Assembly (NCBI GenBank): GCA_019417125.1
Contig: DXVZ01000095.1
Location: 1 to 12,493, forward strand
Length of the DNA stretch: 12,493 nucleotides
DNA from: Phascolarctobacterium sp.
Lineage (GTDB): Bacteria; Bacillota; Negativicutes; Acidaminococcales; Acidaminococcaceae
Direction: 5' to 3'
In this document: one piece after another, positions 6,866-12,493 of the stretch
How the letters are laid out: the number at the start of each line of letters is the position of its first letter
Position numbering within the stretch: the first letter of the stretch is position 1
Position numbers and translations under genes: made by a program
Notes under the pieces: model-generated
Database searches by the model: none
What the model saw: the letters and a program-made list of their open reading frames with translations, nothing else
Told to the model about the DNA's origin: nothing

Positions 6866-7634
6866 GGGCGAAAAACTCGAAATCGGCTACGGAGGGCGCA
6901 TTATTGTGCCGGAAATGGACATTACCGTGCGCAGCGGCGAAATTACCACCATCATCGGTCCTAACGGCAGCGGCAAATCCACCGTGCTGAAAGTGCTGAC
7001 GCGGCTTTTGCGCTATACCAAAGGCGCGGTGTACATAAACGGCAAAGAGTTGGCGCAGGTGGACGCCAAAACGCTGGCACGCAGCCTGGGCGTATTGCCT
7101 CAGCGCCACAGTGCGCCGCCCGATTTTAAGGTGCGCGACCTTGTGGGCTACGGGCGCGTGCCGTACCAAAAATGGTACGAGCAGAACGGCAAAGAGGACG
7201 AGGCCATTATTGACTGGGCGCTGCAAGCTACCGGCACCTGGGCTTTGCGCGATAAGCTGATTAACGCATGCAGCGGCGGCGAAGCGCAGCGCGTATGGAT
7301 TGCCACCGTGCTGGCGCAGCAGCCGGAGATACTTTTTTTAGATGAACCAACTACCTACCTTGATATTGCGCACCAGCAGGAAACGATGCGCCTTGTAAAA
7401 AAGCTGAACCGCACAAACGGCATCGGCGTGGTGATGGTGCTGCACGATTTAAGCCAGGCGATGGAAGTAAGCGACCGCATAATTGTAATAAAAAACGGGC
7501 GCAAATACAGCGAGGGCGCGCCGGAGGAGGTAATAACCCCTACCATGCTGCGCGAGGTATACAACGTGGAATGCGAGCTTATAAAAATACCTGGGCGCAC
7601 CAAGCCGGTGCTTGCCTTTGGCGAGATAGTTTAA
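6855..7634 (+). CDS. FecE/BtuD-type ABC importer ATPase
   Basis: This 259-residue cytoplasmic ATPase drives the adjacent permease. It has Walker A GPNGSGKST (35-43), Q-loop Q83, signature CSGGE (139-143, in place of the more common LSGGQ), Walker B ILFLDEP with E164, a D-loop at about 169-170, and switch H197. These are all in the normal order, and the length is typical. The sequence SGGEAQRVWIA is characteristic of the iron-siderophore/heme/cobalamin importer ATPases. The start overlaps the permease stop by 11 bases, with AAGAAGGG upstream. An 18-base gap containing AAAGGAG (7641-7647) separates it from the first component 1-like gene. Confidence 0.93.
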   Translation: MEVKGEKLEIGYGGRIIVPEMDITVRSGEITTIIGPNGSGKSTVLKVLTRLLRYTKGAVYINGKELAQVDAKTLARSLGVLPQRHSAPPDFKVRDLVGYGRVPYQKWYEQNGKEDEAIIDWALQATGTWALRDKLINACSGGEAQRVWIATVLAQQPEILFLDEPTTYLDIAHQQETMRLVKKLNRTNGIGVVMVLHDLSQAMEVSDRIIVIKNGRKYSEGAPEEVITPTMLREVYNVECELIKIPGRTKPVLAFGEIV

Positions 7635-7652
7635 ACCCCGAAAGGAGCATTT

Positions 7653-8954
7653 ATGACAGTAAACGGAAAACTTTTGCTTGAAAGGCTTAAGCCCTTAAGC
7701 AAAATTGAAAGCATAAAAGACATACCGCAGCTGACGCAGGCGCTGTTCCCCGGCACGCACTGCCCGCTGATGGGCGCGGCAATGGCGGTGGGCGGCATTA
7801 AGGGCAGCCTGATTGTAGTTATCGGCACGGACGAATGCAGCTACTACACCAAAAGCATGACGCTGCACAGTGAGCGTTTCGGCGGCCCGGGCGGGCGTTG
7901 CGTATCCGTAGTTTTGGACGGGCACGACGTTACCTTTGGCAGCGCGCCTAAAATGCACAAAGCGTTTAAAGAAATTATGGCGGAATATAAGCCGGAATGC
8001 GTATTTTTGGTAACGACCTGCGTGGTGGAAATTATAGGCGACGACTACGACGCTATTGCGGACGAATTAAGCGCCGAATACGGCGTGCCGGTGCTGAGCG
8101 TGCACACCGAGCACTTTAAGTGCGAGGACCATCTGCCAGGGCTGGAGCGCACCATTACCGTCTGCCTGGACATGATGGAGCCGCGCGAGAAGGGCGATAC
8201 TGTTAACGTTTTGGGTCAGCGCATGGGCGAATTTAACACTACCGAGCTTTACAAAATGCTGGTTAACGCCGGCGTAAAAGTTGGCATGCAGCTGCCAAGC
8301 GGCACTACGGTGGACGAAATCAAAAACGCAGCGTCGGCGCGGGTAAACATCGTTGTTAACGACATCGCGCTGCCGCTGGCGAAAAAAATGCAGTCAAGCT
8401 TTGGCGTGCCCTATGTGCATTTTAATAAATTTGTGTACCCTGATAAAATTTACGAAAGCTACCAAAAACTGTTTGCTTATTTAGGTGTGCCGCTGCCGCC
8501 GGAGGTTACGCAAAAATACGCAGCGGCGCAATCCTGCATTGAAGAAAACAAAGCGGCGCTTAACGGCGTAAGCTACATTTACGGCAATACGCCTTACTAT
8601 TGCTTTGAGCTGAACAGCTTTTTGGCACAGCTGGGCATGGTGCCGCAGGTAATACAAACCAACCGTTACAGCGAGGACGACGCCGTTTACGCGGCAGAGC
8701 TGTTAAAGCACGCCGACCCGCTGGTGTGCAAGGCGGCGAACATTGCGCCCATGCAGTATATTTACGACGAGCTGCACCCCAACATTTACATGGGGCACGA
8801 ATTTGGCGCGCGCCTGCGTAAAAAGGGCATAGCCATTTTGCACAGCGACGCTGCTGGCAGCATGCTGGGCTTTGAAGTTACCGTTTATTTAATTAAGCAG
8901 CTGGCGGCGGCAGCGCAGGAAGCCGCAGCGTTTAGAAAGGAAGCCGGATTATGA
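7653..8954 (+). CDS. Nitrogenase component 1-like protein, cysteine-bearing subunit
   Basis: This 433-residue cytoplasmic protein belongs to the nitrogenase component 1 family (NifD, NifK, NifE, NifN, BchN, BchB, CfbD). It would pair with the next gene product and receive electrons from the NifH-like protein. Three cysteines sit where the P-cluster or equivalent [4Fe-4S] ligands are found: C37 (GTHCPLMGA), C62 (TDECSYYT) and C123 (TTCVVEIIGDD). Their spacings of 25 and 61 resemble the 26 and 66 of NifD C62, C88 and C154. The GTHCPLMGA and TTCVVEIIGDDYD motifs are the clearest family marks. Extra cysteines include C83, C116 and C157, the last in an HTEHFKCEDH segment. At 433 residues it is shorter than NifD (about 480-490) and closer to BchN/CfbD size. 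The start has AAAGGAG at 5-base spacing. It overlaps the next gene by 4 bases (ATGA), implying equal production. The reaction is unknown. Confidence 0.85.
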   Translation: MTVNGKLLLERLKPLSKIESIKDIPQLTQALFPGTHCPLMGAAMAVGGIKGSLIVVIGTDECSYYTKSMTLHSERFGGPGGRCVSVVLDGHDVTFGSAPKMHKAFKEIMAEYKPECVFLVTTCVVEIIGDDYDAIADELSAEYGVPVLSVHTEHFKCEDHLPGLERTITVCLDMMEPREKGDTVNVLGQRMGEFNTTELYKMLVNAGVKVGMQLPSGTTVDEIKNAASARVNIVVNDIALPLAKKMQSSFGVPYVHFNKFVYPDKIYESYQKLFAYLGVPLPPEVTQKYAAAQSCIEENKAALNGVSYIYGNTPYYCFELNSFLAQLGMVPQVIQTNRYSEDDAVYAAELLKHADPLVCKAANIAPMQYIYDELHPNIYMGHEFGARLRKKGIAILHSDAAGSMLGFEVTVYLIKQLAAAAQEAAAFRKEAGL

Positions 8955-10186
8955 GTTTATGCAGATACTTGCCCACGCCATCGGACCGCATGGGCATTAT
9001 ATGGAGCCTGCTTGCCGTGGAAGGCAGCATTGTGCTGGAATACGGCCCGGCGGGAACCACGCACTTTAGCATGGGGCTGTACGGTACGCTGGGCGTGGAT
9101 TTTGAGCAGCGCCTGTTTACTACGCATATGAGCGAGGATGACGTGGTAATGGGCGACGTAACGCGGCTGGAAGAAGCTATTGTGGAGCTGGACCGCAGCT
9201 ACGGGCCGCAGGTAATTTTTGTGGTGGCGTCGTCCATTTCCGCCGTTATCGGTGCCGATATTAAGGGCGTGTGCAATTATATGCAGAAGGAAGTGCGCGC
9301 CAAACTGGTTTCCTTCGATCAGGGCGGCTTCCGCGGCGATTACAGTGTCGGGCTGGCAGAGGTTTACAAGCTGCTGGTTAAAAATCTGCCGGAGGCGGCG
9401 GCAAAGGAGCAGCATAAATATAACATTTTAGGCGCTTCCATGGGGCGCTACCGTATGGCAAGCGACGTGTGGGAAATTAAAAACATGCTTGCCGAAGCTT
9501 ACGGGCTGAATGTGCAGGCGTGCCTGTGCTGCGATACCAGCGTGGAAGAAATTAAGGGCATGGGCAGCGCGGCACTGAACGTTGTGCTGTGCGCCGAAGC
9601 GCTGGAAGCGGCGGAATATTTAAAAGAAAAATTTGGTACGCCGTATGTGTACTGCGTGCCCTACGGCTACAAAAAAACGCTGGAATTTTTGCAGCTGGTG
9701 GGCTCGGTGCTGGGAAAAATGCCCAACATGACGATGATGGCGCGGTTGGGCGGCAAAATGCGCAGCTTTGGTATGCTGGGCATGTACGCGGCAATGATGG
9801 GCGGCAAAAAACAGCGCCCAAGCGCAGCCGTTAAGGGCGATTACGACCTGGTATGCGGCATTGGCGGCTTTTTGGAGGAAGCGGGCTTTACTGTGAAACA
9901 CAAAATTTGCAGCCACGCGCTGAAGGCTGTGCCGGATGCAGCGGCAGATGTAAAGTTTTACGGCGAGGAAAAAGAGTGGCTGGACATTTTCCGCAGCATG
10001 CACAACACGCTAGTGCTGGCGGACGACGTTGCGCTTATGCAGTGCGCGGCGGATAACACTTGCCTGCGCGTCAGCGCGCCGTTTATTAACGGCGGCCAGG
10101 TTGCCACGCACCTGCCCCTGATGGGCGAAAAAGGCGCGGACTTTTTGCTGGAAACAATCGAACTGCATTACCAAAAATTAAACTGA
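8951..10186 (+). CDS. Nitrogenase component 1-like protein, partner subunit lacking the usual cluster cysteines
   Basis: This 411-residue protein is homologous to the preceding one and is probably the other half of an alpha/beta-type complex. Family resemblance is visible in VEGSIVLEYGPAGTTHF (23-39) and VVASSISAVIGADIKG (91-106), which match the GP.GC and TTC...IGDD motifs of component 1 proteins. Aligned by eye, all three usual ligand cysteines are replaced: S11 (next to D12), T36 and S95. C4 lies near but not at the first position. An unusual CLCC group is at 191-194. An aspartate ligand from the B subunit is known in protochlorophyllide reductase, so D12 is a candidate fourth ligand for the partner's three cysteines. 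The ATG overlaps the upstream TGA, with AAAGGAAG at 8936-8943. It is the last gene of the operon. The family call is good; function is unknown. Confidence 0.8.
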   Translation: MSLCRYLPTPSDRMGIIWSLLAVEGSIVLEYGPAGTTHFSMGLYGTLGVDFEQRLFTTHMSEDDVVMGDVTRLEEAIVELDRSYGPQVIFVVASSISAVIGADIKGVCNYMQKEVRAKLVSFDQGGFRGDYSVGLAEVYKLLVKNLPEAAAKEQHKYNILGASMGRYRMASDVWEIKNMLAEAYGLNVQACLCCDTSVEEIKGMGSAALNVVLCAEALEAAEYLKEKFGTPYVYCVPYGYKKTLEFLQLVGSVLGKMPNMTMMARLGGKMRSFGMLGMYAAMMGGKKQRPSAAVKGDYDLVCGIGGFLEEAGFTVKHKICSHALKAVPDAAADVKFYGEEKEWLDIFRSMHNTLVLADDVALMQCAADNTCLRVSAPFINGGQVATHLPLMGEKGADFLLETIELHYQKLN

Positions 10187-10194
10187 GTTTAAAG

Positions 10195-10220
10195 CCCCTT
10201 TCTGCACACGCGGAAAGGGG
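10195..10220 (+). terminator. Hairpin at the end of the operon
   Basis: An 11-bp stem (10195-10205 with 10210-10220, one G-U pair) has an ACAC loop and starts 8 bases after the stop codon. Its outer part is CCCCTTTC paired with GAAAGGGG. It is followed by A-rich rather than T-rich sequence, so it is not a textbook intrinsic terminator. It may be a weak terminator or an RNA 3'-end stabiliser, and some readthrough into the receptor gene is possible. Confidence 0.5.
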
Positions 10221-10234
10221 ATAAAAAATAAACT

Positions 10235-10256
10235 TTAGTTAGCAATAGCTAACTAA
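10235..10256. promoter_or_regulatory. Operator-like dyad, copy 4 (perfect)
   Basis: Arms TTAGTTAGC and GCTAACTAA are exact reverse complements around the spacer AATA. No T-tract follows, so it is not a terminator. It matches the dyads before the exporter and exbB and stands 116 bp before the receptor start codon, next to a possible -35 box. The half-sites loosely resemble those of DtxR/IdeR-type iron regulators, but the spacing differs, so the regulator family is left open. Confidence 0.65.
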
Positions 10257-10285
10257 TTGAAACGCTTAATGTTTTTTCCGATAGA
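10257..10285 (+). promoter_or_regulatory. Possible promoter of the receptor gene
   Basis: TTGAAA (10257-10262) directly abuts the operator dyad and is followed 17 bases later by GATAGA (10280-10285), a poor -10. The position relative to the operator is sensible, but the match is weak. Confidence 0.3.
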
Positions 10286-10371
10286 TAAAGGGGAGTGGTT
10301 GATGGGTAAAACAAGGCTGCTTTAGGAAAGGATTGTGGTTAAACGAAATTGAAAGTAAGAGGTGTGGAATA

Positions 10372-12291
10372 ATGAAAAAGGTATCTAAAAATCTGGCGCT
10401 GCTGGTGTGTTTGTGTGCGGCTAATTCTGCTTTTGCCGCTGAGGCAGACAGTGAGGACTTAAACAAATACGAAGGTGAAGAATACGTTGTAACGGCGACG
10501 AGAACGGAGTTGACTGTTAAAGAAGTTCCGCAGAGCGTTGAGGTAATAACCCGTGAGGATATCCAAAATGTGGGTGCGCTTACTGTCAGGGATGTTTTGA
10601 AAACTGCGACTAATATTTATATTGCTGATGGCGGCGGTGGTCACGGCGACCATTTAAGCATCCGTGGCAGCGACAGTAACGATATTTTAATTTTAATTAA
10701 CGGACGCCGTGTTGCCGGTGAAAATTTATATGGCAACGGTTCGGGAAATAACCGTGCATTGGACAGGCTTAATTTAAGTAATGTGGAGCGCATTGAAATT
10801 GTGCGCGGACAAGCCGGTGCATTATATGGCAGCGACGCACAGGCAGGCGTTATTAATATTATTACCCGTAAGTCAGAAACGCCGGAATTTACGGTTGGCT
10901 TTAATACCGGCAGCCGTTCTATGAACAATTACTATCACTTAGATACAGGTAAGCAAGGTAAATTAAGCGCCGCTTTTGACGCTAACTTTGGCAAGCTGCG
11001 CAATTTTGACGGTAAAGCCGGCATTGGCTTTGTAGAAGGCCCGACACAATATTATAGTTTAGATATGGACTATGATATGGACGAAAACAATAAATTAAAT
11101 TTATTTTTAGAATATAACAAAGAAAACTTTGATTATGATGTAAGTTATGAATCTGCCATAGGCATTCCGGGGGTTTGGAATAGTACCAGAAATCAGGAAA
11201 GAAAAACTGCCGCACTTACTTATAATGGCAAAAACAATAATAGCGATTACAGCGTTTCTGCTACTTACAGCCAGCTGGATGCTGAATCCAGCGGGCATGA
11301 GTTATGGCTTGGAGGTATGCCGCCTTCTATGAGTGTAAGAGAGACGGAAGATGACCGGACTTATAAAATGTGGATGTTTGAAGCACGCGACAGCATTCGA
11401 ACGGCAGAAAATAATAAGCTGACTTTCGGCGGTGAAGTGCGTATCAATAAAGGCAGCGCTTATATCGATTCCGGTGACAATAAAACAGAGCAATATGCTT
11501 TGTATTTACAGGACGAATACCGCGTAAGCGATAAACTTTTATTAGTTCCTTCAGTACGTTATAACTATCATGATGAGTTTGGCAGTGAAACCACACCTAA
11601 TATAGGTATGACTTATTTTATTGCAGATAATTCTCGCTTTAAGGCAAATTACGGCGAAGCGTACAGAGCGCCGTCTATCGACGAGATGTATGGTACATTT
11701 AACCATATGGGCATGTTTACCGTTTATGGCAATCCGGATTTGAAGCCGGAAAAAACAAAAGGCTATGAATTATCTTATGAACATGAATTTGGCGATAAAA
11801 CTTCTGCTAAATTAACATATTTCCATAACAAAAAAGACGATGCGATAGTAATGGAACGTATTACAGCAGGGTTATCCGACAGGCATTATGTAAATATTGA
11901 AAGTGCTGAAACCGAAGGCGTTGAGTTTGAAGTAAAACAGGAATTAGGCAACGGTTTTACTTTAATCGGTAATTATGACTGGCTTGACGCTAAAAACAAA
12001 ACTACCGGCGAGCGTCTTTCTTACAGCGCGCGCAACACTTATACGGCAAAACTGCAATGGGTAGAACCCGTTAACAAAGAGTGGAGCGTAACTGCATGGA
12101 ACCGCTGGTACAGCGATTACTATGACGGCAGTGACCTTTACAGCGGCAACACCTTCAATTTTGTTGTTAATAAACGCTGGGGCGATAAGTACCGCGTATT
12201 TGCAGGCATTGACAACTTGTTCGACAAAGAAATTGACGGTTTGAACTACTACGGCCGCCTGTGGCGCGTAGGTGCGGAAATGACGTTCTGA
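10372..12291 (+). CDS. TonB-dependent outer-membrane receptor (BtuB/CirA/heme-receptor class)
   Basis: This 639-residue precursor of a beta-barrel receptor would import a ligand across the outer membrane using TonB. It has a signal peptide with likely cleavage after SAFA (residue 22), a TonB box-like EEYVVTATRTE (36-46), and a plug domain (about 50-165) with LSIRGSDSNDILILINGRRV and VERIEIVRGQAGALYGSDAQAGVINII. A barrel follows and ends in F, as outer-membrane barrels do. In the barrel, YRAP (431-434) and NPDL (454-457) flank H445, and the plug holds H91 and H94. This arrangement resembles the heme receptor HmuR, but related motifs also occur in cobalamin and siderophore receptors, so the ligand is not settled. 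The ATG at 10372 is chosen over an in-frame TTG at 10333, because it directly begins the signal peptide and has AAGAGGTG 7 bases upstream. The gene is clearly richer in A and T than the operon before it. Confidence 0.93.
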   Translation: MKKVSKNLALLVCLCAANSAFAAEADSEDLNKYEGEEYVVTATRTELTVKEVPQSVEVITREDIQNVGALTVRDVLKTATNIYIADGGGGHGDHLSIRGSDSNDILILINGRRVAGENLYGNGSGNNRALDRLNLSNVERIEIVRGQAGALYGSDAQAGVINIITRKSETPEFTVGFNTGSRSMNNYYHLDTGKQGKLSAAFDANFGKLRNFDGKAGIGFVEGPTQYYSLDMDYDMDENNKLNLFLEYNKENFDYDVSYESAIGIPGVWNSTRNQERKTAALTYNGKNNNSDYSVSATYSQLDAESSGHELWLGGMPPSMSVRETEDDRTYKMWMFEARDSIRTAENNKLTFGGEVRINKGSAYIDSGDNKTEQYALYLQDEYRVSDKLLLVPSVRYNYHDEFGSETTPNIGMTYFIADNSRFKANYGEAYRAPSIDEMYGTFNHMGMFTVYGNPDLKPEKTKGYELSYEHEFGDKTSAKLTYFHNKKDDAIVMERITAGLSDRHYVNIESAETEGVEFEVKQELGNGFTLIGNYDWLDAKNKTTGERLSYSARNTYTAKLQWVEPVNKEWSVTAWNRWYSDYYDGSDLYSGNTFNFVVNKRWGDKYRVFAGIDNLFDKEIDGLNYYGRLWRVGAEMTF

Positions 12292-12388
12292 TAAATTACA
12301 TAATGCTGGTGAATTTGCCGCGTGGAAAGCTGTAAGCTGCCGCTGCGGCAGAGTAGGCGAAAATTTAATTTTGTTTTTCCTCTTTTAT
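12292..12388. other. Non-coding stretch after the receptor gene
   Basis: No gene is seen between the receptor stop and the terminator stem. A short palindrome, CTGCCGCTGCGGCAG (12337-12351), is present but has no T-tract, and no function is assigned. Confidence 0.5.
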
Positions 12389-12429
12389 ATACCGCCTTGG
12401 GACGTTGGCTTACCCGGGGCGGTATTTTT
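12389..12429 (+). terminator. Intrinsic terminator of the receptor gene
   Basis: ATACCGCCTTGGG (12389-12401) pairs with CCCGGGGCGGTAT (12413-12425) through 13 base pairs, two of them G-U, around an 11-base loop. TTTT follows directly. This is a standard rho-independent terminator about 100 bases after the receptor stop codon. Confidence 0.85.
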
Positions 12430-12462
12430 GCTGCGCGCGTATTTTGTTTTATTATCAGCATT

Positions 12463-12491
12463 TTGCAATTTGACATATTTAACGGTATAAT
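12463..12491 (+). promoter_or_regulatory. Promoter for a gene beyond the window
   Basis: A perfect -10 TATAAT (12486-12491) has TTGCAA (12463-12468) exactly 17 bases upstream. It lies after the receptor terminator and points off the right edge. A TTGACA at 12470-12475 is too close to this -10 to be its partner. Confidence 0.5.
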
Positions 12492-12493
12492 AT

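Noticed and set aside
2320..10186. A true nitrogen-fixing nitrogenase (nifHDK).
   Set aside because: There are no nifE/N/B-type assembly genes, the genes are interleaved with an importer, component 1 proteins are short, and one lacks all the usual P-cluster cysteines.
2320..10186. Dark-operative protochlorophyllide reductase or another chlorophyll pathway enzyme.
   Set aside because: No other chlorophyll biosynthesis gene is present, and the gene order with TonB and importer genes does not fit a phototroph cluster. The similarity is used only as an analogy for cluster ligation.
10333..10371. TTG at 10333 as the start of the receptor.
   Set aside because: It would add 13 charged residues in front of a normal signal peptide. 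The ATG at 10372 has its own good ribosome binding site.
10980..10985. GCTAAC inside the receptor gene as a fifth operator.
   Set aside because: No matching GTTAGC half-site lies at the correct spacing, so it is a chance half-site in coding sequence.
12249..12476. Minus-strand open frame of 75 codons at the right end.
   Set aside because: It overlaps the receptor's end and the terminator stem, has no recognisable domain and has no clear ribosome binding site.

Overview
The window looks like part of a low-to-medium-GC anaerobic diderm Firmicute, most likely of the class Negativicutes. This is inferred from two things seen together: an outer-membrane/TonB apparatus (ExbB, ExbD, TonB and a TonB-dependent receptor) and Firmicute-style AGGAG ribosome binding sites with tightly overlapping genes. 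The assignment was made by eye and is not proven. All convincing genes are on the + strand.

Layout. Positions 1-464 are mostly AT-rich DNA without a convincing gene. They end in a putative promoter and an imperfect operator upstream of an MsbA-like ABC exporter (465-2171). A terminator hairpin, a good promoter and a perfect 20-bp inverted repeat (2178-2283) precede a nine-gene operon (2320-10186). Its order is exbB, exbD, tonB, a NifH-like ATPase, a periplasmic binding lipoprotein, a FecCD/BtuC-type permease, a FecE/BtuD-type ATPase, and two nitrogenase component 1-like (NifD/E/K family) proteins. Gene junctions run from an 11-bp overlap to an 18-bp gap. A hairpin follows, then another operator copy and a TonB-dependent receptor (10372-12291) with a strong terminator. 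A promoter pointing out of the window lies at the right edge.

How the genes may work together. The receptor would bring a substrate across the outer membrane, powered by the operon's own TonB-ExbB-ExbD. The lipoprotein and BtuCD-like importer would move it into the cytoplasm. There a three-protein, nitrogenase-like reductase (NifH-like electron donor plus a heterodimeric catalytic component) would act on it or on something made from it. The reductase genes sit on both sides of the importer genes in one operon, so uptake and low-potential, ATP-driven reduction look like one pathway. No genes for nitrogenase cofactor assembly are present, and the second component 1 subunit has lost the usual cluster cysteines, so this is not a nitrogen-fixing nitrogenase. 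By analogy with the protochlorophyllide, chlorophyllide and Ni-sirohydrochlorin reductases, the substrate may be a tetrapyrrole or another metal chelate; this is inference.

A 22-bp dyad (GTTAGC, four bases, GCTAAC) occurs four times: once before the exporter, twice before exbB and once before the receptor. The three transcription units therefore look like one local regulon, probably controlled by metal or substrate availability.
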